Numbered from the stretch's first letter, positions 24,655-37,127 are shown. The stretch is 64,000 bases of DNA from Quercus robur (GCF_932294415.1 NC_065535.1:25508782-25572781); one strand, 5' to 3'. Numbers and translations: made by a program. Notes: generated by a model not told the origin, from the sequence alone.

Positions 24655-25783
24655 TGTTAGGAGCATTATGTGTTGCTGATGATGGGCATGAGGAATGAGG
24701 GTGCTTGGGTAACATTGGGCCAATCACTTGGCTTCATGTTTTCTCAACACACTCATGGCTCCTTATGCCTGGCTAGTGATGCTCCTAAGAGCTCTTTGAG
24801 AGGGACTAGCCCAGTCTCCCTACTTGAGTTGGATCGATGAGCAGTGATGAGGGGCAGCATGTGGAGGCACCTTACTCCACATGATGCTCCAAGGCTATGG
24901 CAGAGGAGGGCTACAATGGGCAGAGATGGTTTTGATGATGGGCAGCAGCAAGTGGTGCTAACCCTATGTGGTGGTGCATGGCATTGGTGGTTTAGTTATT
25001 GGTTCCTTATGTGTGGGCTTGGTGGCTTGAGTGCAAGGTAGAGCTGGGCTGCTGTGATGATTACAAGGCATTAGGCTAGTGTGGGTTGGCTGAATGCATG
25101 GATAAGTGCTAGTGGGCTGATGGCAATTACTTTGTGTGCTGCATGTGGGCATGTTGTGTGGGTTGTAGTGCTGATAGGAGACCTTGAGCATGGGTCAAGC
25201 CTCTCCAAAACGTGTGGGAACATGGTGTGTGGGCTGCTGGAGGATGGGCAAAGGCCCTATGGTCTGCTGAGACATGAGCTATGCATGTGCAACATGTGCA
25301 GTGGTGGCTACTAAGCAATTACTAAGCAATTAATAACTTTCCTGATGATCAAACCTGCTATGTAGGGGCTGGAAATGTGGAGAGCAAGCCAAGACAGCAT
25401 CAGTTAAAGGTGTCCTAAGTCAGACCACAAGTGGCAGATTATCCAAGACCCAAACAGTTACTAGGCAGTAACTGCCATAGCAGTTAATTTTGTGTATTTA
25501 ACTCTAAGGCTGTTGGGGGTGTCAACAGCAGAGTGTATTTAGCCTTAGGAAAGTTCTGTGTAATTCTCTAGGCTTGTAAAAGGATTTCCTTTGTACTTGA
25601 GATTAAGTAATAAAGGTTGGGGGTGGGTTTCCTGTAAATATTGTGTGTGCAGTGTGCTTAAACGTCCCTAGATAATTTGTTCTAAGTGTTATTGCAATGT
25701 GTGTATGGTGTTGGCTAAGACTAAATCAGGGACTTAGGGTCATCATAGGCAGAAAATTTGAGTGAAAAATTGACCCTATGACA
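24655..25783 (+). repeat. Left (5') LTR
   Basis: It starts TGTTAGGAGCATTATGTG and ends CCCTATGACA. It aligns throughout with the right LTR. In about the first 105 aligned positions I count roughly ten differences, nearly all transitions. Frames across it are artefacts. Confidence 0.92.
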
Positions 25784-25798
25784 ATTGGCATCAGAGCC
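25784..25798 (+). other. Primer-binding site (initiator Met tRNA type)
   Basis: ATTGGCATCAGAGCC follows the left LTR directly. It matches the usual TGGTATCAGAGC site with one change. Confidence 0.8.
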
Positions 25799-25806
25799 TG
25801 GCTACA

Positions 25807-26860
25807 ATGTCTTCGGACACCAAGGCAAGGGTGACTATCTTGGAAAACATACTTGGAGTTCCTACAGAGGGAGAATAACTTTCTGTGTGTGACAGATTGG
25901 ATGCATTGTCTGCAAAAACTACTATGATACGGAATGAGATTTCTGATCAAAGGGATGTTGTGTTGATTCATGTTGAAGAGTTGGTTGTTGCACTGGATTC
26001 TCAAGGCAATGCAGCAAGAGAGACCCAAAGCCAACTTGAGACATAAATTATCTTGATAAAAAGGGCAATGTGTGGCCTGCCTAGGGAGGGGGAAGTGGCC
26101 ACCAAAGTGAAGGTGCCTGAACTAAAGTCCTTTAATGGTGCTATGAGTGCCAAGGATTTGGAGAATTTCCTTTGGGACAGGGAGCAGTTTTTCAAGGCTG
26201 CTAGGGTGTTTGATCAAGAGATGGTAACCAATACTAGCATGTATCTTTCAGGGGATGCCAAATTATGGTGGAGGACCCATATGGAAGATGATGCACATGC
26301 TGATAGAGGGAAGATTGACTCATGGGAAGCCTTAAAGAAAGAGTTGAAGGACCAGTTCTTGCCTACCAACACTGCATGGGTTGCAAGAGACTCTTTAAAG
26401 AAATTGAAGCAAACTAGTACAGTGAGAGAATATGTCAAGACGTTCAGTTCTTTGATGCTGGATATCAAGAACATGCCAGAGGAAGATTAGCTGTTCAATT
26501 TCATGTCTGACTTGTAACCTTAGGCACAGTTGGAGTTAAAGAGGTAGGTAGTGCGTGATTTGCCCTCTGCGATGTTTGCTGCAGATGCCTTAGTGGACTA
26601 CAAGTTCAATAAGCCTAGTGGGGATGATGAAAAACGTAAGTCCAAGAACAAAGGCAAAGACAAGCAGAAAAAAGATGGCAAGAAAAACAAGAATAAGCAG
26701 AAGAAAAATTGGAGTAACAAGAGCAAAGGAGATAGTTCTACCCTTCAACAAAGCAAAGAACAATCCAAGTTGAATGTAGGCTACTTCATATGTAATGGTC
26801 TTCATCGAGCAAGAGACTGCCCAAAACGTAAGAAGCTTAATGTAATGGTTGCTGAAGATG
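25807..26860 (+). pseudogene. Retroelement gag remnant
   Basis: Frames from an ATG at 25807 contain several premature stops (for example near 25876, 26044, 26488 and 26521). The part at 26053-26490 has the retrotransposon gag core, with DAKLWWRTHMED and a later VREYVKTFSSLMLDI. A lysine-rich stretch precedes a CCHC zinc knuckle (about 26785-26822) whose first cysteine is replaced by tyrosine. Gag would form the cytoplasmic particle; this copy cannot. Confidence 0.85.
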
Positions 26861-26869
26861 AGAAGAGGC

Positions 26870-28838
26870 AGTCTAATGAAGAAGTTCCCAGCAGGGTGAA
26901 CCCCTTACAATTGCTGAATGCCCTTAGTGCAGGAGGTAATTCTAAGGGGTTGTCTTATGTGCAAGTGGAGATGAATGGGAATGGGGTTGAAGCAATGCTT
27001 GATACTGGTGCTACCCACAATTTTGTTGATGAAAGTATGGTCAAATAGCTTGAATTGAAAGTGAGCAAGTGTCCAAGTAAGATCAAGGTAGTAAACTCTA
27101 AAGCAAAATCCGTTTCGGGAATTGGTTTTGGCGTGAGGTTCAAGGTTGGCAAGTGGAGAGGAAAGGTGAATTTCCTGATTATGAAGTTGGATGACTCTGT
27201 TGTAATTCTGGGCGATGAATTCTTTGTGGCTGCCAAGGCGGCCTTACTGCCATTCAAAGGTGTGATGCTGATTTTCGATGAGAAGCAGCCATGCTATGTT
27301 CTTGCGAAGTGTAAAGCAGGAAATAGCAAGACTAGCAAGGGGAAAGAGCCAATGGTGTCAGCCATGCAAGTTGAGCATGGGCTGAAGAAGAGGGAGATGA
27401 TTTACATGGCTGCAATGATTGAAGTCAAGCAGGATAAGTTTGTTGAAGTTCCAGATGCTGTTGCTGGACTATTGGAGGAGTTTGTTGATGTGATGCCTCC
27501 AAAATTGCCTAAGACCCTTCCACCAAGGCGTGCTGTTGATCACAAGATAGAGTTGGTTCCTAGTTCAAAGCCTCCTTCGAAGGCCCCCTACAGAATGTCC
27601 CCTATGGAGTTGGCTGAGACGAGAAAGTAATTGACTGAATAGCTTAATGCAGGCTACATTCAGCCCTCTAAAGCCCCTTACAGTGCCCCTGTTCTGTTCC
27701 AAAAGAAGCAGGATGAATCATTGCATATGTGTGTGGACTATAGAGCCTTGAACAAAGTAACGGTGAAGAACAAGTACCCAGTTCCTTTGATTCAAGATTT
27801 GTTTGACAGACTGTGCAAAGCCAGTTACTTCACCAAGTTGGACTTGAGATCAGGATATTGGCAAGTGAGGATTGCTGAAGGGGATGAACCAAAGGCAACT
27901 TGTGTAACTTGGTATGGTTCTTTTGAATTTTTAGTTATGCCTTTTGGTTTAACAAATGCTCCTGCTACATTCTGCAATTTGATGAATGATGTATTCTATG
28001 AGTTTGTAAACCATTTTGTTGTGGTTTACTTTGATGACATATTGGTATATAGTGAGTCCTTAGAGGATCACTTGGAACACCTTAGGAAGATGTTGTCCAA
28101 ATTAAAGGAACATCAATTGTATGTCAAGAAAGAGAAGTGTGAGTTTGCCCAACAAGAGATTTTGTTTCTAGGGCATAAGGTCAGCAAAGGTCTTATGATG
28201 ATGGATGAGAGGAAGGTGCAGGCTATCCTTGATTGGCCTCCACCAAGTAAGGTTGCTGAGTTGCGATCTTTCCTTGGGTTGGCTAGCTATTATAGGAAAT
28301 TTATTCAAGGGTATTCCAGGAAGGTTGCTCCTCTTACAGATTTGCTGAAAAATGACAAGAAATGGTGTGGACAGATGCATGTCAAGAAGCTTTTAAGAAG
28401 CTTAAAACTGCTGTGTCGAGTGAGCTGGTGCTGCGTCTGCCAGATTTTGAGTTGCCATTTGAAGTCCATACTGATGCTTCTAACGAATCAATTAGTGGAG
28501 TGCTGGTGCAAGAGAAACATCCAGTTGCCAACAAAAGTAGGAAGCTGAATGATGCAGAACAAAAATGTTCAGCATATGAGAAGGAAATGATTGTTGTAGT
28601 TCATTGTTTGCTGACTTGGAGGGTGTATCTGCTAGGTCCTAAATTTGTGGTGAGGACCGATAATGTAGCCAATATCTTCTTCAACACACAGAAGAAGCTG
28701 TCTCCTAAGCAAGCTAGGTGGCAAGAATTGCTGCAAGAGTATGATTTTGTGTGGGAACGCAGGCATAATCAAGTAGTAGATGCACTTAGCCACAAACAAG
28801 TGCAAGAGTATGTTACTGCCTTGACCAGAGTTGAGTAA
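26870..28838 (+). pseudogene. Retroelement protease, reverse transcriptase and RNase H remnant
   Basis: The aspartic protease active site reads LDTGATHNF (about 26998-27024). Reverse transcriptase has [33 protein letters not shown] and catalytic YFDD (28027-28038). RNase H starts with HTDASNESI and includes EKEM and RTDN. Stops interrupt it at about 27046, 27628 and 27640. The frame shifts near 28362, between the end of reverse transcriptase and RNase H. Confidence 0.9.
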
Positions 28839-30330
28839 GATTTTGTGGAAAGGATCAAGGAAAGTTCTAAGCTTGATGCCACTTACTAGAAGTTGGTGCA
28901 AGATGTGACTGCAGGCCTAGTGTGTCGCTACTGGCTTAAAGATGGGTTGCTATATGCAAAGGGTGGTAAGCTGTTTGTTCCTAGTAGGAAGATTTGTAGA
29001 GAGTTGTTGAAAGAGACTTATGATCCACAATGGGCAAGACATTCGGGTAAGGAAAGAATGTATGCTTTACTGTTCCATTCTTATTATTGGCCTAAGATGG
29101 AGTTAGACACTGAGTTGTATGTAAAGACTTGTTTAGTTTGTCAACAAGATAAGGGTTTAACTCAAAGGGAAGCTGGTTTGCTACAACCTCTTCCTATACT
29201 GGAAAGTCCATGGATTTTTGTTTCAATGGATTTCATTACTGGTATGCCTAAAGTGAAGGGAATGGGTTCAGTTTTTGTAGTAGTTGATCGATTTTCAAAG
29301 TATGCAGTGTTTATGGCTACACCAAGTACTTGCACAGCAGAGTTAGCTGCTAATTTGTTTTACAAAAATGTGGTGAAGTACTTTGGTTTGCCTGAAGATA
29401 TTGTGAGTGATAGAGACTTTTGTTTCACTGGTCGGTTTTGGACAAATTTGTTTGGGTTGCTGGGTTCACAGTTGAAGTTTTCTACTGCTAATCATCCACA
29501 AATAGATGGTCAGACTGAGAGGATCAATGTTGTGTTAGAAGATTACTTAAGGCATTATGTGACTGCAAGTCAGAAAAACTGGTTGGACTAGTTGGATTCA
29601 GCGCAATTTGCTTACAATTTGCACAAGTCTTCTTCAACGGGAATAAGTCCAGTCGAGTTGGCAATGGGGTAGCAGCTCCTAACACCTCATGAGATTGTAA
29701 AGTAGCATCCAGGGTGCAGGTGTCCTGCAACATATAGATTTGCTATTGCTAAATAAGAGCTGATGCAGGAAGCACAAAACAGTTTGTTGAAAGCATAGCA
29801 AAGAATGAAAAAGTATGCTGATAAAGGGAGGAGGCCTCTTGAGTTCTAGGTTGGGGACAAAGAGTTGTTAAAACTAACTCCACAGATTTGGAGAAAGTTT
29901 AGAAGTGAGAGTATGCACAAAGGGTTAATTCCAAAGTATGATGGTCCTTTTCGAAATTGTGAAGAGATTTGGTGCTATTGATTACAAGTTGAAATTGCCT
30001 GAAAGGTTGCAGAGTCACCCCACAGTTCATGTGACCTTTTTAAAGCCTTATCATGGGGATGAGCAAGACCCTGTAAGGAATGAGGCAAGGCGTGCCCCAC
30101 CTATTGTTATAGTACAATTTGATCGAGAAGTGGACAAAATTCTTGACAAGAAGGTAACAGGTTATCGAAAGGGTGGAAATATGATAACTTATTATTTAGT
30201 GAAGTGGAAAGGGGTAGCTAAAATAGAAGAAAGTTGGGAGAAGGCATTAACTTTATGGCAGTTTGAAAAAGAAGTGAAGGTATTTGAAGATACATTATCA
30301 ATGAGGATGCCGACTTCTTCTGGTGGGGGT
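28839..30330 (+). pseudogene. Retroelement integrase and chromodomain remnant
   Basis: The integrase has the zinc-binding HHCC region (CLVC at about 29130-29141) and a D,D35E catalytic triad at about 29229, 29409 and 29517. It is interrupted by stops at 29589, 29670 and 29703. The C-terminal part contains a chromodomain (about 30127-30270) with YYLVKWKG and ESWE, a module thought to direct integration toward marked chromatin. The 3' LTR starts shortly after. Confidence 0.88.
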
Positions 30331-30334
30331 GGTT

Positions 30335-31473
30335 TGTTAGGAGTATTATGTGTTGCTAATGATGGCATGAGGAGTGAGGGTACTTGGGTAACATTGGGTC
30401 AATCACTTGGTTTTATGTTTTCTTAACACACTCATGACTACTTATGCCTGGCTAGTGATGCTCTTAAGGGCTTTTTGAGGGGGACCAGCCCAGTCTCCTT
30501 ACTCGAGTTGGATCGATGAGCAATGATGAGGGGCAGCATGTGGAAGCACCTTACTCCACATGATGCCCCAAGGCCATGGCAGAGGAGGGTTACAGTGGGC
30601 AGAGACGGTTTTGATGATGGGCAGCAGCAGGTGGTGCTGGCCTTATATGGTGATGCATGGCATTGGTGGCTTAGTTGTTGGTTCCTTGTGTGTGGGCTTG
30701 GTGGCTTGAGTGCAAGGCAATGCTGGGCTGTTGTGATGATTAAATACTATATGCAAGGCATTGGGCTAGTGTGGGCTGGCTGAATGCATGGACAAGTGCT
30801 AGTAGGCTGATGATAGTTACTTTGTGTGCTTCATGTGGGCATGTTGTGTGGGCTGTAGTGTTGATGGGAGACCTTGAGCATAGGCCAAGTCTCTCCAAAA
30901 CGTGTGAGAACATGGTGTGTGGGCTGTTGGAAGATGGGCAGAGGCCCCATGGTCTGCTGAGACATGGGCTGTGCATGTGCAGCATGTGCAGTGGCGGTTA
31001 CTAAGCAGTCACCAAGCAGTTCCTGATTTTCCTGATGATCAGACCTACTGTGTAGGGGCTGGAAACTTGGAGAGCAAGCCAAGACAGCATCAGTTGAAGG
31101 TGTCCTAAGTCAGACCACAAGTGGCAGATTGTCCAAGACCCAGACAGTTACTAGGTAGTAACTGCCATAACAGTTAATTTTGTGTATTTAACCCTAAGAC
31201 TGTTGGAGGTGTCAACAGCAGAGTGTATTTGGCCTTAGGAAAGTTTTGTGTAATTCTCTAGGCTTGTAAAAGGGTTTCCTTTGTACTTAAGATTAAGTAA
31301 TAAAGGTTGGGGGTGAGTTTCCTGTAAATATTGTATGTGCTGTATGCTTAAACGTTTCTAGATAATTTGTTCTAAGTTTTATTGCAGTGTATGTATGGTG
31401 TTGGCTGGGACTAAGTCAAGGACTTATGGCCATCACAAGCAGAAAATTTGAGTAAAAAATTGACCTTGTGACA
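30335..31473 (+). repeat. Right (3') LTR
   Basis: It starts TGTTAGGAGTATTATGTG after the purine-rich GGTGGGGGTGG and ends CCTTGTGACA. A polyadenylation-type AAGTAATAAAGG lies at about 31294, as in the left copy. Confidence 0.92.
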
Positions 31474-31527
31474 ACAAGTCATTTGACTTTGTTATTGTAA
31501 ATCTTCTTACCCTAATTATTGATGTAT

Positions 31528-31528
<1 letters not shown>

Positions 31529-31558
<30 letters not shown>
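31529..31558. repeat. Poly-A tract
   Basis: A homopolymer of about 28 A shortly after the retrotransposon and upstream of the MFL1 promoter. Confidence 0.9.
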
Positions 31559-31560
<2 letters not shown>

Positions 31561-31590
31561 AAGAAGGGGGTTACGTATACCTAACTGTTA

Positions 31591-31620
31591 TCCAATCAGT
31601 TTTGATGATATATATAATAA
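31591..31620 (+). promoter_or_regulatory. Candidate promoter of the mitoferrin-like gene (CCAAT and TATA boxes)
   Basis: TCCAATCAG at 31591-31599 and TATATATAATAA at 31609-31620 lie about 180-210 bases before the chosen start codon. Transcription would begin near 31645, giving a leader of about 150 bases. Spacing and sequence fit; no direct evidence. Confidence 0.5.
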
Positions 31621-31797
31621 AAAAAAAAGGGGAAAAAATCAATGTCACATGCTTCCCTCAAAACGACATCGTTCTAGTAGTTATTATCCACCACAAGTCA
31701 ACAACCCAACCTCCAATTTCATTTTTCATTGATTCGAAATCCCTCAGCCTCAGGTGTAAAAAAGAAGCAGAACAATTCACTGATTCAGAATTTGATA

Positions 31798-32901
31798 ATG
31801 GATACCAGAATATCCACGACCACCTCCAATGACTATCCAAACCCACACCCAGATTTCACTTCTCTCTTCACCAACCTCACCACCACACTCATCTCTCACC
31901 CCAAACCCAAAACCCACCATCTCTCTTTCGCATCCATTTCCTTAAAACCCACAGCAAGACCCCCAAAACCCCAAACCCAAATCCTCAAAACCCTCTCCGT
32001 CCTCGAACGCGCCTTCATAGGCGCAGCCGGTGGAGGCATTGCTGGCGCCTTCACCTACGTATGTCTTCACCCACTCGACACAATCAAAACCAAACTCCAA
32101 ACCAAAGGCGCTTCTGACGTTTACGCAAACACCTTCGATGCAGTCATCAAAACCTTCCAATCCAAAGGCATTTTGGGATTCTACAGCGGCGTTTCCGCTG
32201 TAATTGTTGGTTCAACCGCTTCTTCGGCGGTTTATTTCGGTACTTGTGAGTTTGGGAAGTCGTTGTTGTCGAAATTCGACAACTTCCCTACGGTTCTCAT
32301 TCCCCCAACTGCTGGGGCAATGGGAAATATCTTGTCTTCAGCGATTATGGTCCCTAAAGAGTTGATCACGCAGCGAATGCAAGCTGGCGCGGTGAAAGGG
32401 CGGTCGTGGCAAGTTTTGTTGAGTATTTTGGAGAAGGATGGTGTGTTGGGTTTGTACGCAGGTTACTCTGCCACATTGTTGAGGAATTTGCCTGCTGGGG
32501 TTTTGAGTTATTCGTCTTTCGAGTACTTGAAAGCTGCGGTGTTGAGGAACACCAATAAGCCTTATTTGGAGCCTATTCAGAGTGTGTGTTGTGGTGCATT
32601 GGCTGGTGCTATATCTGCTTCGATCACTACGCCGCTTGATGTGGTGAAGACTAGATTGATGACTCAGGTTCATGGGGAGGCTGTGAATAAAGTTGCAGCA
32701 GTTGCGTATAGTGGGGTGGTTGCCACTGTGAAGCAGATATTGAAGGAGGAAGGGTGGGTTGGGTTCACTAGAGGAATGGGGCCAAGGGTTGTTCACAGTG
32801 CGTGTTTTTCGGCATTGGGGTACTTTGCCTTCGAGACTGCTAGGCTTGCAGTGTTGCAGCAGTATCTCAAAAGGAAGGAGAAGGAATTCTCTGTTGCTTA
32901 A
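31798..32901 (+). CDS. MFL1: Plastid mitoferrin-like carrier 1 (mitochondrial carrier family), intronless
   Basis: The 367-residue protein has three tandem carrier repeats marked by PLDTIK (92-97), PKELIT (186-191) and PLDVVK (279-284), the Px[DE]xx[KR] signature of six-helix solute carriers. Glycine-rich GGGIAGAF and GALAGA motifs support this. Residues 1-68 are rich in Ser, Thr and Pro with few acidic residues, as in a chloroplast transit peptide; ordinary mitoferrins lack such an extension. Arabidopsis MFL1 (AT5G42130) sits in the chloroplast envelope and is implicated in plastid iron transport. The second repeat has Lys in place of the first-repeat Leu, so its signature is variant. I chose the ATG at 31798 because it opens the transit peptide; an upstream in-frame ATT/CTG region is not needed. 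It lies only about 320 bp after the chromovirus and in the same orientation as the LecRK gene downstream. The frame is fully intact. Confidence 0.88.
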   Translation: MDTRISTTTSNDYPNPHPDFTSLFTNLTTTLISHPKPKTHHLSFASISLKPTARPPKPQTQILKTLSVLERAFIGAAGGGIAGAFTYVCLHPLDTIKTKLQTKGASDVYANTFDAVIKTFQSKGILGFYSGVSAVIVGSTASSAVYFGTCEFGKSLLSKFDNFPTVLIPPTAGAMGNILSSAIMVPKELITQRMQAGAVKGRSWQVLLSILEKDGVLGLYAGYSATLLRNLPAGVLSYSSFEYLKAAVLRNTNKPYLEPIQSVCCGALAGAISASITTPLDVVKTRLMTQVHGEAVNKVAAVAYSGVVATVKQILKEEGWVGFTRGMGPRVVHSACFSALGYFAFETARLAVLQQYLKRKEKEFSVA

Positions 32902-33215
32902 TTTTATTGGGTTCTGTCAATGTTCATTGTCAAGTGACATCTCATAAAATTGGAACCACACAGACAAGATTAACATAGCATTGGCCCCTAATGTCCCATA
33001 TCGATGTGTCAATTGCCTCCTAATAAGTTTATGGTGATGTCTCTTTACCTTTGAATTCCTTTTTTTACAAAATTTTATCTTAGAAAGTTTATTAATAGCT
33101 GATCTTTACTTGTGCATTTTGTATTCATTTCACATAAAATGGCACTTCAATAGTTTTCTGATTCCTTCTTACGGTCCCAATTTTTTGTATTCTTATTTTA
33201 GACTTAGATACAGTG

Positions 33216-33480
33216 TTGGTCCCTAATGATTAGCATGAGTGATTTTAGTCCCTATTAAATTTTAAAGCGATCTCTTTTATTCCCTTAAGATGACATGGCT
33301 CGACTGAAAAAATGGCATGCCATTACTTCATAAGGACTAACAGCCAATAATTTTGTGTTTGTTTTTAGGGACAAAAAGTGATCAATTTAAGTTTGTTAGG
33401 GACTAAAAGTGATCGCCTCAAACTTCAATGACTAAAATCACTCATGAGCTAAACTTTAGGAACTAACAGGACATTTTGGC
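33216..33480. mobile_element. Imperfect inverted-repeat element (MITE-like)
   Basis: TTGGTCCCTAATGATTAGC.TGAGTGATTTTAGTCCC on the left mirrors AATCACTCATGAGCTAAAC.TTAGGAACTAAC on the right, with further inner matches. About 265 bp, non-coding, 3' of the MFL1 gene. Confidence 0.45.
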
Positions 33481-35978
33481 CATTATTTTATTTTAATGCT
33501 ATTAGTTGCTAGTAGACACTAGACAGCAAGGTTCATGTGACGAAATACAAAGAAATTTCTATGCCGCAGTAGCATGGAAAATAAGTGGTTATACACATTG
33601 AATTTCTATCACCATAGATCCTATAATGTATCTCAATAAACTATGATTCCTAGTTGGAGGCATGTTAGTTTGACTAATTAAAACAAATTTAACTTGTCAA
33701 AGGAATGACAGAAAAAAATTGATGTTTGTTTACATAATATATGGTAAACCCGATGTTACCTAATTCTGGTTTGATCCATCTCCTGTGGTTGGTTCTTATT
33801 CTCCTCTAACAGCTAATTTTAGTGGAAGCTACAACTGATTGTTTCCTTTATCTGTAATTGTATCTGCTATGATGACTAGGATTCCAGAGGTGGGGGGATC
33901 TTGGCAAAGGGATTTCTATTTCTATGTAGTTTAGAGGAGTAACAGCTTTTTCTTTGAAGATATTTTGCACCTACATTATGGAGATCTTTAGGTTATATGT
34001 AGTTTGGGATTCACTACTGGAAAATGATTTTGTGTAGCTTGGAGATTGGATTGTGTACGTTCCTTTACCACATTAAAATCTTCCCATAAAACTATTTGGG
34101 GATGATATGTGCTCTACGTAATGATATCTTGTACTGGTAATGTCTTTAAGAGTTGGATATATATTGAACTAGAGATTCTTTTTTATCCTTTGTTCTAATA
34201 GAATATATGTGATGATTGAATTGAGAAGCTGTACTCACTACACACTCTAGTTTGATGTGAATTTACATTTAAAGAGTAGAATAGTCATTGAATTTGTTTC
34301 TGGCCCTTGAAAATGTGTAATTTCTAGGAGTTCCATGGTTCATATACAATAAAGGTGTATGGTTTATACGTGCTTGTCTTGTAGAAGATTCTGCTCTTTC
34401 AAGAGAGGGACAATAAGTACCTCTTTACTCTCCAGAAACAAGAAAACTCATTGTGATTTGTACCTTCTTTGTGTATTGCAAGCATTCTGCTTATTTTTGT
34501 AAGAAAGCATACAACCTAGAGAATGAGTACTATGGGTTCTTTTCCTATGGAAAGTAAGGTCAGGTGCTCTACTTATGTTGGTAATAAAGAATAATATTGT
34601 TTAAATAGAAAGGATTTCTTAGTATGAGAACAGAAAAGAGTTATTTTGGGAATAAAATCTCTCTCTCTTAACAATTGTTTGAGAGCTTTGTATCGTATAT
34701 ATAGTCATTTCATTTGATCTGCATAACAGAAAGATTACAGAAGAATATTTGAAATACATTCAAGATTTTTTTCTGATAGGAGATTTATCCTAATTTTTAA
34801 TATGAGATTGAGTTCTATCTTGAGTCGAAGAGATGAGAAGAAGATTTTTCTATATCTGTAACAGGCTTGGTTTGGGAATTGAAGTCTGTATTAACCAGCT
34901 GGTACAAAACTGCAGATATAGTTTTGTTTATTTCTCATTCTTCTAATTATCATATTTTTCACTTTTGAGGGAGGGGGATGGTGTTAGGCATGTGTACAGC
35001 TTTGTAGTAAATAATGAACACCATAGTGTTTTTGACAGAAGATCTGAAATTACTGCACACTTATTCAGTATGGAGTTTAAATATGAGGTGATGTCAATCC
35101 AGAGCACACAACTACCTGCAGCTCTAATACTTGTTCCGCATTTATTTTTAATTGTTATGATAACATTTTCTATAATATCATGCTACATTGTTCATCATGT
35201 AGCATGATATGTTTATTTCTGGAGTGATGGTCTAGGCATTCTTTGTGTGAGCAATATGAATGACTTGTGGATGTGATATCTGTTAGGTAAACTTATTTGT
35301 ATGGCTTGGGAAGTGTTAAGGACTGGGACTTCATACTCGCATGACTTGTTCTGATATTTCGTGCATGAAAAGCTCAATATGGTTTACCCAAAAAAAAAGG
35401 TTCAAATTGGATGTAATTTTTTCCGGATATTACCTGGCTTTATGAGGTCAAGAAGAAATTGTTTTCATTTTTTGATCAAATCAAACAAAATTAAAGAATT
35501 ATCCTGAAACGATCCATAGTATGAGTACAAGATTCAATTCCTTCTGGTGAAAAATCATTCTGCTGCTTTAAGACTGCTAGAAAGAGATAACAATGGAGAC
35601 CATATACAACCAATGGTAGATTTCTGCAAGTGGCCAAATTTCTTACAAAAAGGAATGTCAATCTAGAAGGTGGCACGTACATTACGAAAGCAATAAAGGG
35701 TTCCGAATGACAGATTTGGGGGACATTAGGGCTCGGTTAGAGTTAACAGAAATCAATAAAAATTCAATATTTGACTGTCAATTCACGAAATTCTTCGATT
35801 GGATTGGATGCTCATTCAACATGGATGAGCTTCGAGCACTGAAGTTTTGGGCCTCCAAGTGCAACGCTTTAATAAAACATGATTTTATAGGTTTTCTTGG
35901 ACCAAAATAAAAAACTGAATTTTCTTCCAAAGTTAGTACCAACAAAATATGATATCAATAATGTTAATTCTCACACCC
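33481..35978. other. Intergenic, no gene recognised
   Basis: Between MFL1 and the lectin kinase. A stretch at 35490-35910 looks partly protein-like on both strands, but its frames are broken and the family is not recognised. No exon with convincing splice sites. Confidence 0.45.
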
Positions 35979-36184
35979 GAGAAATTATACCGTTTTCATG
36001 GTGGACTACGTCACTTGTCTACCATTCCACTAAAAAATTCCCACTTGTTTAAAATTACTAAGTCAGTAATCAGTTTCTGTTTAAAAATTTTTTTTCTGAC
36101 TTAGCAATTTTAAACAGGTGGGAATCTTTTATTGGGATGGTAGATCACATCACTCATCTACCAGGAAAACTTTATAATTTCTCC
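35979..36184. mobile_element. MITE, family B, with long terminal inverted repeats
   Basis: The two halves of this 206-bp element are near-mirror images. GAGAAATTATA, TTGTCTACCATTCCA, ATTCCCACTTGTTTAAAATT and CTAAGTCAG on the left pair with CTGACTTAGCAATTTTAAAC, TGGGATGGTAGATCA and TATAATTTCTC on the right. A second member lies at 44805-45006. No clean target duplication here. Confidence 0.7.
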
Positions 36185-37127
36185 CCTCTCCCAACCCCTT
36201 TTTTTAAGTGAAAGCTAATGCCTAGTTGCCTACGACATAACACAATGCTTAAGTGGGAGAACTCATTTGTCAATGGGCATTAATTAACAAAAGGCTTTTG
36301 TTAATGAGTGCTATTATGTACCTGCTAAGAGGCTTGAAAAATGTTCCGTCTATATTAAGAAATAATAAAAACTAATAAAAATATGTACTTTAAATTAAAA
36401 AGTGGCTCGACTTTCTATAAAAAGTCAATATGTCTCTTATATCACTCTTACACACCCAATATTATCATCGGTCATTAAGTTGGGTTTCATCCCTTATAAT
36501 GTATCCCTTGTGCTCTAAATACCTTTTCTGTACACCATTTTCATAATTTATTAAGGTGTAAATTAATATTTTATTTTTAAGTATGTTACTGCAATGATAG
36601 ATTGTTTAGCAATAGTCCGGTAATCCCATATAAAAGTGACGAAAAAAAAAAGGGTTATGAAATTATGTGCCTAAGTATACTTTATTTGCTTAGCTACCAG
36701 CTAGAACTTAGAACCAAATAAACTGACTTCCCCCATTAGAATAAGTGAATAACCATCAAAATCTCTCTCTTAACTTGATCAGGACCATCCAAAAACTATG
36801 ATTGACTTAACTGTCTATACCAATCAGAGGGTATTATCTATGCCTATGGCCTCCCCAATCACTTTTTCTTTCTTTCTTGATTTACCTATTCGGTATGTTT
36901 TCCCTCCCAATTCTCTCGTTCTGCCTCAGAAATGTAAACAAATTGTTGAACTTCCAAGAGTTGCAACACTGACTGACTGACTGCCTCTCAATCAAATATG
37001 CAATATCAAGTTAACAAACAGGCAAGAAAATCTAACTCCCTCAGTATTTCTCTGCTTTATTCTCTGTTTCTCTCGTTAGTAATCTCTACCCAGAATTCAA
37101 CAACACCTTCTTGTTTACTACACCAGA

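Larger units (their letters stand above)
24655..31473 (+). mobile_element. Complete but decayed Ty3/gypsy chromovirus LTR retrotransposon, 6.8 kb
   Basis: Two direct LTRs of about 1.13 kb (24655-25783 and 30335-31473) both begin TGTTAGGAG and end TGACA. They flank gag, protease, reverse transcriptase, RNase H, integrase and a C-terminal chromodomain, the order that defines chromoviruses. A primer-binding site complementary to initiator-Met tRNA (TTGGCATCAGAGCC) follows the left LTR. The flanking 5 bases are ATAAG on the left and ACAAG on the right, a target duplication with one change. The reading frames carry many stops and at least one frameshift, so it cannot make its own proteins. Confidence 0.93.

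Noticed and set aside
24844-25318. Frames within the left LTR and similar ones at 30523-31108
   Set aside because: They fall in both LTR copies and have no retroelement or host protein motifs.
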